DNA from: Altericroceibacterium spongiae
Lineage (GTDB): Bacteria; Pseudomonadota; Alphaproteobacteria; Sphingomonadales; Sphingomonadaceae
NCBI RefSeq assembly: GCF_003610805.1
Contig: NZ_RAPF01000005.1
Coordinates: 1 to 64,000, forward strand
DNA length: 64,000 bases
Direction of reading: 5' to 3'
Made by a program: the position numbers and the translations under genes. Positions within the stretch are counted from its first letter, which is position 1. Each line of letters starts with the position of its first letter. This document shows, in pieces, positions 1 to 8,135 of this stretch. The notes under the pieces were generated by a model that searched no databases, was not told the origin of the DNA, and saw nothing but the letters and a program-made list of their open reading frames with translations.

Positions 1-50
1 GGATCACTCCGAGCGGCGGCTTTTGCGTCTGTAACAACACAGACACCCAG

Positions 51-127
<77 letters not shown>

Positions 128-303
128 CACTCCAAACCAAACCTCCCAATCGCCATTGCCAATACAGGCTCGGTGGTTAAAGCACCTGTTCTCGAAGACT
201 TTCTACTTCGAACGAAAGCTCCGATGATAGCGATTCAAGGATAGTTTGAATCCGGTCGTGCTGCCTCTTAATATCCGCCTGTCGAGGGCGGGCAAACAGG
301 GTG

Positions 304-759
304 TCAGTCCACCTTTTCAGTCCCGCGGACCATTTTGAGGAGCAGGCTGCAAAACAGCTCACTCTCTTCTGCGGTCAGATTTTGTGTCAGGCGCTGCTGC
401 ACATTCATCACTGCAGGCTCAATGCGTTGCAGCACAGCAAGACCCGCATCTGTCACCCGTAGCATCTTCACACGCCGGTCAACCGGGCAGGATGTTCGTG
501 ACAGCATACCCTTCTTCTCGAGCCGGTCTACCACTCCACCCAATGTCGCTCGGTCGACACCTATCGTACGAGAAATCGTGGTCGAATCGGTCTCTCCAAG
601 GTCGGCAACCGCAATCATCGTGGCGTACTGGATGGCTGTCAGGTCTTCGTCCGGTAATTCAATGGCGAAGAGTGCCGTAGACAGTTGATGCGCGCGTCGC
701 AGAAGATGGGCAGGTAGATGAAGCATCTTTTCGAGGTGCATGTGCCATGCTTTACTCAC
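304..759 (-). CDS. MarR-family transcriptional regulator
   Basis: A 151-residue protein of normal MarR length. It has an N-terminal dimerisation helix, a winged helix-turn-helix in the middle (the recognition helix falls around residues 68-82, VDRATLGGVVDRLEKKG), a wing with the typical D-R-R pattern (PVDRRVKMLRVTDAG, 92-106) and a C-terminal helix. It is divergent from the catabolic genes that start at 1010, with about 250 bases between them that carry a palindrome (906-928). MarR proteins usually repress a neighbouring operon and are released by an aromatic ligand; in Comamonas testosteroni the related hydroxylase gene mobA is also under a MarR-type regulator. Inference: this protein controls the 1010-6547 cluster and its own gene. 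Confidence 0.88.
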   Translation of the reverse strand: MSKAWHMHLEKMLHLPAHLLRRAHQLSTALFAIELPDEDLTAIQYATMIAVADLGETDSTTISRTIGVDRATLGGVVDRLEKKGMLSRTSCPVDRRVKMLRVTDAGLAVLQRIEPAVMNVQQRLTQNLTAEESELFCSLLLKMVRGTEKVD

Positions 760-905
760 GGATTTATTGCAAACAAGGCAAATTTCCCGTCAGTTGTTGG
801 AAGACGGAGGCTATATCCATCTTGAGGCGGGCTGGATGAAAGTTGAAACCTTCTACGCCACCTCTCGTCGTAAAATCGTGAGAGATGTCTTGACGACATA
901 TATTA

Positions 906-928
906 CGTGCACATAATATATGTACACG
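906..928. promoter_or_regulatory. candidate MarR operator
   Basis: Inverted repeat CGTGCACAT-N5-ATGTACACG, with 9-base arms and one mismatch, in a very AT-rich patch of the divergent intergenic region. Arm length and spacing fit a dimeric winged-helix regulator, and the AT-rich core could overlap a -10 element. Binding by the neighbouring MarR protein is inferred from position only. Confidence 0.55.
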
Positions 929-1009
929 ATATAGATGGTCGATACGTCGGTAAGATGATCGACTGGGGCAACGACCTCGAGATTGGGTAGAGTGAAAGGC
1001 GAAAACGAT

Positions 1010-1564
1010 ATGCGTGTCGAACCGATCGACCTTGATAAGCTCGATCCTGCGAATGCTAAAATTTGCGAAGCAATTTCCGGCTCACGTGGTGGAATCGTGG
1101 ATGGTCCTTTTCGTGTGTGGCTGCGTGCCAATCCAGAACTTGCCGCCCGGATGGATGACGTCAGCAGCGTGCTGCGAGAAAGCGGAAAGCTCGACAGGCG
1201 GCTGATTGAAGTGGCTATTCTGTGTGTCGCCCGTTTCTGGGATGCGCGCTATCAATGGGCGGCACATGCGCCGATAGCGCTGGAAGCCGGTCTGACGCAG
1301 GACGTGATCGATTCTATTGCCAATAGCACCAGACCTGCATCGGCTCCGGACGATGAGCTGATTTTCTATGACCTGTCGATCAGCCTGCTGGAACTTCGGC
1401 AAATCCCGGATGCGCTTTATCAGAGGGCCATCGACCGGATTGGCTTTGGCGGCATGGTCGAATTGATAACCACTATCGGACAATACAGCCTGGCTGCGAT
1501 CGTGACCAACGGTTTCGATATCACTCTGCTTTCCGGCGGTCCTGTCTTGCCGGAGCGGCCTTAA
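1010..1564 (+). CDS. carboxymuconolactone decarboxylase-family protein
   Basis: A 184-residue protein of the AhpD/CMD helical family. The core EVAILCVARFWDARYQWAAH with the following GLTQDVIDSI matches the CMD motif (Y-x-W-x-x-H, then a Gly-Leu-Thr/Ser turn). The CxxC redox pair of AhpD-type peroxidases is absent, so it belongs with the decarboxylase-like or unknown-function branch. ATG 1010 is preferred over the upstream in-frame TTG at 983; a weak AAGG lies 995-998. It is first in the plus-strand cluster, 46 bases before the M24 gene. The family includes 4-carboxymuconolactone decarboxylase of protocatechuate breakdown, but also many enzymes of unknown reaction, so the substrate is left open. 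Confidence 0.8.
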   Translation: MRVEPIDLDKLDPANAKICEAISGSRGGIVDGPFRVWLRANPELAARMDDVSSVLRESGKLDRRLIEVAILCVARFWDARYQWAAHAPIALEAGLTQDVIDSIANSTRPASAPDDELIFYDLSISLLELRQIPDALYQRAIDRIGFGGMVELITTIGQYSLAAIVTNGFDITLLSGGPVLPERP

Positions 1565-1610
1565 GGCCGGGCGGTGCCAGGTTTCTATAATAAAAGAGAG
1601 GATCCCATTC

Positions 1611-2927
1611 ATGCAGCCTGATTTCCCAGCCCCCAATCGTCCGGTACCAGAAGGAGCCCGTGCTACGCGTGAATTGCTGAACTATATTCCGCAACTTTCG
1701 CTCAAGGAGCGGGACTGGCGCTGGGATCGGATCCGCAAGAAGATGATCCATGGCAAGATCGATGCCCTGTTGCTTCTGGGTAACGACATCTCGGCAGGTA
1801 GCGGTATGGGCAATCTGCGCTATCTGTTACAGGTGGGAACGGGCTTTGGGGCGGACGCGCTGTTTCCTCTCGATGGCGAACCGGTGGTATGGAGCAGCGT
1901 GGCACATATGCTGCGGCCCACCACGCTTTATCATTCCACGCAGGAATGGGTGAGTGACTTCCGTCATAAGGGCGGCCCGCCCGCACTGGCAGCCGAGATC
2001 GAGGCGCGAGGTCTTGATCGTTCGCGTATCGGTCTGGTCGGATTTTCGTCCTTCCTGCAGACCCAGCCTACCTTCCTGCATCACGATATTCTGGGCATTG
2101 AGAAATGTCTGCCCAATGTGCAGTTCGTTGATGCGACGCCACTGCTTTCCGAAATGCGCTTCACTAAAAGCGAGGAAGAGATCGGCATGATGCGCGAGGC
2201 GGGCAAGATCGCGCGCAAGACCGTCGATGCCATGCTTGCTTCGTGTCAGCCGGGGCAGCCCGACGCCGCTGTCTATGCCGAAATGTTCCGCACGCAGGTC
2301 GCCAACGGGGCCGAGCCAATTCTGTTCAATCTGTTCGGTGCGGGGCCGGTCGAGCATTCCGAAGATGAATTGTGGCACTTGCTGCACGGGTTTGAACATC
2401 CGGTCATCCCCTCGATGCGGCCATTGCAGAACGGTGATCTCGTGATCTCTGAATTCCATACTCAATATGGCGGCTATCGCGTCCACACCGAATATACAGT
2501 CTATCTCGGCAAAACTGTGCCGGACGAGTTGAAGCGGCTGTGGGACATTGCGGTTGAATGCCTGCATGCCAGCCAGGAAGCGCTCGTTCCGGGGCGGACT
2601 TTTGGCGAGGCGCTGGAGATGATCCGTGCACCCGCGAAAAAAGCCAATCTCGACTGGGTCGAACTCGGCTTCAATTCGAAGGGGACGGCATCTCCCGAGT
2701 TTCCGAGCATCGTCTACGAGCCGGGCTACGGCAATAATCCGGGCAATGGCGACCGGATGATGAATCTTGTTCTCGAGGAGCGGATGACGCTTGGCAACAA
2801 TGTCGACCTCCATGACTCACGCTGGAAAGTCGATGTCGGCGTGATGCTCGGCGACTTCATGGTTGTGCGCGAAGGTGGCGCTGAGAAGCTGGTCGATACT
2901 CCGCTTGAGATCGGACAGGTGGGGTGA
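1611..2927 (+). CDS. M24 (pita-bread) family protein with atypical active site
   Basis: A 438-residue protein with the two-domain layout of Xaa-Pro peptidase/creatinase: an N-terminal domain (about 35-180) and a pita-bread domain (185-430) that keeps scaffold motifs such as MRFTKSEEEIGMMREAGKIA, LQNGDLVISEF, GGYRVHTEYT and a terminal VVREGGAEKL. The usual five metal ligands are not in place: the first Asp position is Glu281, the second is His292, the GHGxG histidine loop reads GFNSKG (353-358), and the two Glu ligand positions appear as Asp399 and Asp415. It is therefore unlikely to be an ordinary dimetal aminopeptidase. Non-peptidase members of this fold are known (creatinase, the DMSP lyase DddP). 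A good AGAGAGGA Shine-Dalgarno precedes ATG 1611. It sits in an aromatic-catabolism operon, so a lyase or hydrolase on a pathway intermediate is the best guess. Confidence 0.78.
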   Translation: MQPDFPAPNRPVPEGARATRELLNYIPQLSLKERDWRWDRIRKKMIHGKIDALLLLGNDISAGSGMGNLRYLLQVGTGFGADALFPLDGEPVVWSSVAHMLRPTTLYHSTQEWVSDFRHKGGPPALAAEIEARGLDRSRIGLVGFSSFLQTQPTFLHHDILGIEKCLPNVQFVDATPLLSEMRFTKSEEEIGMMREAGKIARKTVDAMLASCQPGQPDAAVYAEMFRTQVANGAEPILFNLFGAGPVEHSEDELWHLLHGFEHPVIPSMRPLQNGDLVISEFHTQYGGYRVHTEYTVYLGKTVPDELKRLWDIAVECLHASQEALVPGRTFGEALEMIRAPAKKANLDWVELGFNSKGTASPEFPSIVYEPGYGNNPGNGDRMMNLVLEERMTLGNNVDLHDSRWKVDVGVMLGDFMVVREGGAEKLVDTPLEIGQVG

Positions 2928-2961
2928 GGACGATCCCGCCCGCTATAAAAGGAGGGACAGA

Positions 2962-4896
2962 TTGCAGTTTCATTTGAACGGCTTTCGCCCGGGCGATCCG
3001 GATATTTTCCCCGCTGCACCGAAGGTGCGGGTGCCGGATGTCGTTGTGCCGGATCGTGTCGATGTCCTGATTGCGGGTAGCGGTCCCGCCGGGCTGTGTC
3101 TCGCGGCCCAGCTTGCCCGTGTCCCGGAAATCCGGACCATGCTTGTGGAGCCCAAGCTGGCACCTATGGAAAAGGGCCAGGCGGATGGCATTAATGTTCG
3201 CTCAATGGAGATGTTTCAGGCGTTTGGCTTTGCAGAAAAAGTGAAGCGGGAATCGGTCTGGATCAATGAAACCACTTTCTGGAATCCGGACCCTCAAAAA
3301 CCCGAGAATATCCACCGGGTTGGGCGAGTGCAGGATGTGGCGGACGGTCTGAGCGAGATGCCGCATGTGCTGATTAATCAGGCCCGGGTGCATGATATGT
3401 ATCTTGATCTCATGCGCAATGCGCCCACCCGGCTGACACCCGATTATGGGCTGAAAGTTTCGACGCTGGCTGTTGATGAGACGGCGAAGGATTATCCTGT
3501 AACGGTCACACTTGAACATACTGCACCAGGCAGAGAAGGCCAGACGCAGATCGTTCGCGCGCGTTATGTCGTCGGATGCGACGGGGCGCGATCCAGTGTT
3601 CGCAAGGCAATCGGCGGCTCTTTACAGGGTGATGCTGCCAATCAGGCCTGGGGCGTGATGGACATGCTCGCTCTTACAGATTTTCCCGACTTTCGCATGA
3701 AGGCGATTATCCAGTCTGCTGAGAATGGGTCTGTTCTTCTTCTTCCCAGAGAGGGAGGCTATCTGGTTCGTATTTATGTAGAGCTGGACAAGCTGGCGGC
3801 GGATGAACGTGTCGCCGAACGCGGCCTGAGTGCCGATGACATCATCGCCAAGGCCAAACGCATCTTCCACCCCTATACGCTCGACGTGAAAGAAGTGGTC
3901 TGGTCGTCGATCTATGAGATCGGGCATCGGCTAACCAATGCTTTCGACGATGTTTCGGCCGATGCCTCATCGGACCGGACCCCGCGTGTCTTGCTGGCGG
4001 GTGACGCCTGCCATACGCACAGCCCGAAAGCGGGGCAGGGGATGAACGTATCGATGGGCGATACATTCAATCTGGGCTGGAAGCTGATTGCTGTGCTGAC
4101 AGGGCGTTCTTCTCCCGAACTGCTGCACAGCTATACTGCCGAACGCCGTGCCGCAGCTAAGGCTCTGGTCGAGTTCGATCACCGCTGGGCGCGTGTCATT
4201 GGCACCAGATCGGCAGATGATATCGACGAATCAATGCCGCGGGTCCAGCGCGAGTTTATCGCCAATGGCGAATTTACCGCCGGACTGACCATACGCTATG
4301 AACCCTCGGTTTTAACCGGAAGTGAGGACTGGCAGCATCTGGCAACCGGTTTTCCTGTCGGTATGCGTTTCCACTCCGCACCCGTTATCCGGCTGGCGGA
4401 TGCCATGCCTATGCAGCTTGGTCATGCAGTAGAAGCCGACGGGCGGTGGCGTCTGTTTGCTTTCGCTCCTGCGGATGACAGCGGGCAGGCGGGCGGTGCT
4501 ATCGATACGCTATGCGATTTCCTTGAGAACTCCGGTCTTTCGCCGGTCTGGCGCCATACCGGGCCGGATGAGGATATCGACGCTGTGATCGATGTGCGGG
4601 CTGTGTTCCAACAAGGGTTTCGCAGCCTCGAACATGCCGCCATGCCTTCATTATTGCGCCCTAAAAAGGGCATCTACGGATTGCCGGATTACGAGAAAGT
4701 GTTCTGCGCTGATGTGAAGAGCGGTGAGGATATTTTCGCCCTGCGTGACATCGATAGGGCAGAAGGCTGCGTCGTGATCGTCCGGCCGGATCAATATGTC
4801 AGCCATGTTTTGCCGTTATCCGCACATAACGAACTGAGCCGGTTCTTTGCCGGGTTTCTTCTGCCGGTGCGGGAAGCGGTTGGGGAGCCAGCCTGA
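2962..4896 (+). CDS. mobA: FAD-dependent 3-hydroxybenzoate 4-monooxygenase-like hydroxylase
   Basis: A 644-residue class A flavoprotein hydroxylase. The FAD site is GSGPAG (39-44), the DG fingerprint is GCDGAR (205-210) and the GD motif is GDACHTHSPKAGQG (347-360); the C-terminal 200 residues match the thioredoxin-like phenol-hydroxylase dimerisation domain. From memory, it aligns closely along its length with MobA of Comamonas testosteroni, which turns 3-hydroxybenzoate into protocatechuate. Residues I recall contacting substrate there (Asp75, His135, Lys247) are present here at exactly those positions, with a Tyr at 272. The start is the TTG at 2962: GGAGG lies at 2951-2955, six bases upstream, and the protein then begins MQFHLNGF as MobA does. 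An upstream in-frame ATG (2863) lies inside the M24 gene and has no such support. The symbol reflects similarity; the substrate in this organism is inferred. Confidence 0.85.
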   Translation: MQFHLNGFRPGDPDIFPAAPKVRVPDVVVPDRVDVLIAGSGPAGLCLAAQLARVPEIRTMLVEPKLAPMEKGQADGINVRSMEMFQAFGFAEKVKRESVWINETTFWNPDPQKPENIHRVGRVQDVADGLSEMPHVLINQARVHDMYLDLMRNAPTRLTPDYGLKVSTLAVDETAKDYPVTVTLEHTAPGREGQTQIVRARYVVGCDGARSSVRKAIGGSLQGDAANQAWGVMDMLALTDFPDFRMKAIIQSAENGSVLLLPREGGYLVRIYVELDKLAADERVAERGLSADDIIAKAKRIFHPYTLDVKEVVWSSIYEIGHRLTNAFDDVSADASSDRTPRVLLAGDACHTHSPKAGQGMNVSMGDTFNLGWKLIAVLTGRSSPELLHSYTAERRAAAKALVEFDHRWARVIGTRSADDIDESMPRVQREFIANGEFTAGLTIRYEPSVLTGSEDWQHLATGFPVGMRFHSAPVIRLADAMPMQLGHAVEADGRWRLFAFAPADDSGQAGGAIDTLCDFLENSGLSPVWRHTGPDEDIDAVIDVRAVFQQGFRSLEHAAMPSLLRPKKGIYGLPDYEKVFCADVKSGEDIFALRDIDRAEGCVVIVRPDQYVSHVLPLSAHNELSRFFAGFLLPVREAVGEPA

Positions 4897-5002
4897 ATGT
4901 GCAGCTCCCGAGCTAATGACTGGAAACATCCAGCATAACAAAAGGCGTGGATGGGCAATGGCGCCTGTCGCGTGAATAACACTTGGAAGAGGATTATTGA
5001 AA

Positions 5003-5485
5003 ATGCTGTATCATGCGTCAATCGCAGCCAAAGATCCGGAAAATGTTTCAAAAGTCGTAGCGGAAATCTGGGGCGGGGAACATTTCCCTTTTCTGCCGCT
5101 TCAGAACGGGTCCTGGATGGCCGTCGCTTCGGACGATCGGAACACGGCGCTGGAAGTATACCCTCATAACAGTATTATCGATTATGAGGACCCGAAGGTT
5201 GTAGTCCCCAATCCTGCACCCTCAGGCACAAATCGTGTTGAGACGCATCTGGCGATCGGCACCGGGCTGACTGCGGACGACATATTCGCGATCGGCGAAA
5301 GAGAAGGCTGGTTCGCTCAGCGCCTGCGCCGCAAAATGGGGTTTGATGTGGTCGAACTCTGGATTGAGAACAGGGTCATGCTCGAAATCCTGACCGAAGA
5401 GATGCAGTCCGATTACCTTGAGACCACCACAACGCCGCGCTGGATGGCCGCTTTGGAAAAGTGGAAAGAAGCCAAACTCGGCTGA
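5003..5485 (+). CDS. VOC/glyoxalase-fold protein
   Basis: A 160-residue protein opening with MLYHASIAAKDPENV, the usual first strand and helix of a vicinal-oxygen-chelate module. His4, Glu51 (ALEVYP), His82 (VETHLAIG) and Glu128 (VMLEIL) fall where E. coli glyoxalase I has His5, Glu56, His74 and Glu122, so a complete four-ligand metal site can be assembled. GAAGAGGA at 4986-4993 is the Shine-Dalgarno for ATG 5003. It lies between the hydroxylase and the amidohydrolase. The fold covers glyoxalases, extradiol dioxygenases, epimerases and isomerases; a dioxygenase normally uses two His and one Glu, so an isomerase or glyoxalase-like role fits the residues better. The function remains inferred. 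Confidence 0.62.
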   Translation: MLYHASIAAKDPENVSKVVAEIWGGEHFPFLPLQNGSWMAVASDDRNTALEVYPHNSIIDYEDPKVVVPNPAPSGTNRVETHLAIGTGLTADDIFAIGEREGWFAQRLRRKMGFDVVELWIENRVMLEILTEEMQSDYLETTTTPRWMAALEKWKEAKLG

Positions 5486-5644
5486 GCCGCATCAGCCGGT
5501 GCTGTGAATCTGCCTCGCATGGTGCTTGGGCAGGGATAGTGCCGTTTTCCTGCTCGAAGGAGACGGTCACGCAACCGGACACATCCTGTTTTTGCCTTGA
5601 AAGGCGAATCTGTCGATCTGGCTGCCAGGCCGGAAGGAGAGGTT

Positions 5645-6547
5645 ATGGAAAAAATAATCGACTGTCACTTTCACCTCTGGGACCTGAAGGTGAATTACTA
5701 CCCCTGGCTGACCGACCGGATTTCGGAGAATGTGACCCGTATTAATGGCGATTACCGCAGCATCAGGAAAAACTACCTGATTGAGGATTTTCGCAAGGAC
5801 ATGGCAGGGGTTGATGTCGTGGCTGCGGTTCATTTGCAGGCCGATGCCGATCCGGCTGACAGCGTCAGTGAGTCCGCCTGGCTGCAATCCGTGGCGGATT
5901 CGGAGGGGAACGGCATGCCGCAGGGTTTTGTCGCTCGGGGGGATTTACGGGCGAGTGATGCGGCCGAAACCATCGAACAGCATTGCGCATTCCCGAATCT
6001 GCGCGGTCTGCGCGCCGAGATGCATCCGGGCCTTGGCGCTCCGGCCGATTACAATCCGCTCAAGGATGAAACCTGGCTGCGCAATCTGGCGCTGCTGGAG
6101 AAACACAAGCTTGTGCTGGAAGTTCGTGCGGCTTCCCCCGAGCAGACAGATGATGTCATCAGCCTTATCCGGGCCCACCCGAATATAAACTTCGTGTTTC
6201 CCCATCTTGCACTTTCGATATGGCGCGATGAAGAAGCGATCGCGGCATGGAAGCAAACGATCAGGATTTATGGCGAGTTGCCGAATGTCTATCTCAAATT
6301 ATCCGGCTATGGCCTTTTCGGTAAGGAATGGACGATCGATGAAGTGCGGCCCTATGTGCTGGATTGTATCGATGCGATTGGGCCGGACCGTCTGGTTTGC
6401 GGGTCCAATTACCCTGTAGACGGGCTGGCCGCTTCCTATGCCAGAATATGGGAAACACATTCGACTTTACTGGACGAAGCCGGATGCAACGCGGCGGAAA
6501 GGGCGAAAATCTTCCACGATAATGGCAAGCGCCTGTACCGTTTATAG
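5645..6547 (+). CDS. amidohydrolase-2 family (COG3618-like) hydrolase/lactonase
   Basis: A 300-residue TIM-barrel metal hydrolase. The strand-1 HxH is DCHFHLWD (His8, His10), strand 5-6 carries FPHLALS (His187), and the last-strand motif is GSNYPVD (253-259), in the place of the GSDWP motif of related enzymes. The family includes fuconolactonase-like lactonases, 2-pyrone-4,6-dicarboxylate hydrolase (LigI) and some decarboxylases. GGAAGGAGA precedes ATG 5645. As last gene of the cluster it may open a lactone or pyrone made by the upstream enzymes, but neither ring-cleavage dioxygenase nor dehydrogenase genes are present to settle this. Confidence 0.8.
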   Translation: MEKIIDCHFHLWDLKVNYYPWLTDRISENVTRINGDYRSIRKNYLIEDFRKDMAGVDVVAAVHLQADADPADSVSESAWLQSVADSEGNGMPQGFVARGDLRASDAAETIEQHCAFPNLRGLRAEMHPGLGAPADYNPLKDETWLRNLALLEKHKLVLEVRAASPEQTDDVISLIRAHPNINFVFPHLALSIWRDEEAIAAWKQTIRIYGELPNVYLKLSGYGLFGKEWTIDEVRPYVLDCIDAIGPDRLVCGSNYPVDGLAASYARIWETHSTLLDEAGCNAAERAKIFHDNGKRLYRL

Positions 6548-6648
6548 CGAATACATAGCCTTCAGCCTTATCTGCAACGATGCCAGCCTGCCTGTGCAAG
6601 CTTGAAAGGCGACCGGTCTCACCGGTGCTTTTGGCAGAGCCCTTGCAA

Positions 6649-6692
6649 CCTCGCTTTAACTCGGACATTAATTTGTCTGAGTTAAAGCGAGG
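6649..6692. repeat. long palindrome overlapping the GH27 ribosome binding site
   Basis: Two 19-base arms (6649-6667 and 6674-6692) are inverted copies with one mismatch that would be a G-U pair in RNA, around a six-base TTAATT centre. The right arm ends in GCGAGG, which with the next two G forms the purine-rich Shine-Dalgarno region 11-16 bases before ATG 6704. As RNA the hairpin would hide that site; as DNA it has the symmetry of an operator. There is no U-run, so it is not a normal terminator. Confidence 0.8.
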
Positions 6693-6703
6693 GGCAAAGA
6701 TAT

Positions 6704-8086
6704 ATGGATATTTCGCGACGCAGGGCTTTGCTGGCAACAGCGGCGGCACCATTGGCGGGTATGGCGTTGCGCGCGAGCGCGCGCGATGTGGCGGACGGTC
6801 CCGACAGCCGAAAGACCGATTCATCATCTGCCATGCTTGCACCGCGCCCGCCCATGGGCTGGAACAGCTGGAACAGTTTTGCCGGTACGATCACTGAGGA
6901 GCAAACGCTCGAAACCGCCCGGATTATGGCAGATAAACTGCTGCCTTCCGGTTACGATACGCTGACGGTGGACATTCAGTGGTATGAACCTGAGGCCAGC
7001 AGCTATTCCTATAATGCCAATCCGGTACCGGCGCTGGATGAATATGCCCGGCTCATCCCGGCCCCCAACCGGTTCCCCTCCTCAAAGGGTGGCAAGGGTT
7101 TCGCGCCGCTGGCCGATAAAGTTCATGCACTGGGTCTCAAATTCGGCATTCATGTGATGCGCGGTATTTCGCGTCTGGCCGTGAAGCGTAATCTCCCCAT
7201 TCTCGATACCGGTTACCGTGCGCAGGATATTGCCGATACGTCCAGCATTTGCCCCTGGAATCCCGATATGTACGGGGTCGATATGGGGCGGCCCGGCGGA
7301 CAGGCTTATTATGACAGTATTTTCCGGCTCTATGCATCATGGGGCGTCGATTTCATCAAGATGGACGATATGAGCCGCCCTTATGATGCGCATGTGCCCG
7401 AAATCGAGGCGGCGGGAAAAGCCATTGCCCGTTGCGGCCGGCCGATGGTTCTGAGCCTGTCCCCCGGTGAAACGCCGGTGCCGCGTGGCGATCATGTCCG
7501 CCGCTATGCCCAGATGTGGCGTATTTCCGACGATTTCTGGGATGACTGGGGCATGCTGGAAGCGCAATTCACGCGTCTGGCGAACTGGAGTCTGTTCCGC
7601 GGCCCCGGCTGCTGGCCGGATGCCGATATGTTGCCGCTGGGGCGTCTGGCTCTGGGGGATCGGGATACGCGCTTCACCCCGGCCGAGCAGCGCACGCTCA
7701 TGACTTTGTGGTCGATAGCCCGGTCACCGCTCATTATGGGGGGCGATTTACGCTATCTCGATGAAGCGACGCTCACCTTGCTGACCAATCGTGAAGTACT
7801 GGCAGTCAATCAGGCGAGCACCGATAATCAGCCGCATTATCTGGAGGATGGAATACGCGTCTGGTCGGCCAGAGCATCGGATAGCGAGGACCGCTATCTC
7901 GCTTTGTTCAATATGTCCGGCGAAGCCCGCCCGGTTGGCGCGGATCTGGCCTTGCTCGGCATGCCACAGCGTATGGCGGTGCGCGATCTGTGGGCAGGGC
8001 AGGAGCTGGGTGTGTCCGAAGGGCGTGTCACGGCCGAACTGCCACCGCATGGCAGTGCGCTCTATCGCCTGCGAGCCGTGTCATAG
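6704..8086 (+). CDS. GH27 alpha-galactosidase-like glycoside hydrolase, Tat-type signal
   Basis: A 460-residue secreted enzyme. The N terminus SRRRALLATAAAPLAGMALRA (about 4-24) looks like a twin-arginine signal. The mature part starts with the GH27 signature LAPRPPMGWNSWNSF. The nucleophile is Asp221 in DFIKMDD and the proton donor is Asp277 in WRISDDFWDDW; RSPLIMGGDL and a C-terminal beta-sandwich follow, as in alpha-galactosidases. The length fits a single catalytic module plus the beta domain. No transporter, TonB receptor or sugar regulator adjoins it, so substrate cannot be refined from context. Translation may be controlled by the palindrome just upstream. Confidence 0.85.
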   Translation: MDISRRRALLATAAAPLAGMALRASARDVADGPDSRKTDSSSAMLAPRPPMGWNSWNSFAGTITEEQTLETARIMADKLLPSGYDTLTVDIQWYEPEASSYSYNANPVPALDEYARLIPAPNRFPSSKGGKGFAPLADKVHALGLKFGIHVMRGISRLAVKRNLPILDTGYRAQDIADTSSICPWNPDMYGVDMGRPGGQAYYDSIFRLYASWGVDFIKMDDMSRPYDAHVPEIEAAGKAIARCGRPMVLSLSPGETPVPRGDHVRRYAQMWRISDDFWDDWGMLEAQFTRLANWSLFRGPGCWPDADMLPLGRLALGDRDTRFTPAEQRTLMTLWSIARSPLIMGGDLRYLDEATLTLLTNREVLAVNQASTDNQPHYLEDGIRVWSARASDSEDRYLALFNMSGEARPVGADLALLGMPQRMAVRDLWAGQELGVSEGRVTAELPPHGSALYRLRAVS

Positions 8087-8135
8087 GCGCACCGCTTGCC
8101 TGGGGTCGGTCAGGCGATGACACGAAACCGTTCCA

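Noticed and set aside
1-50. 5S rRNA end before the initiator tRNA
   Set aside because: Position would suit it, but no 5S helix or conserved loop is recognisable in 50 bases.
177-362. 61-codon minus-strand frame after the MarR gene
   Set aside because: Overlaps the MarR 3' end in another frame and has no recognisable feature.
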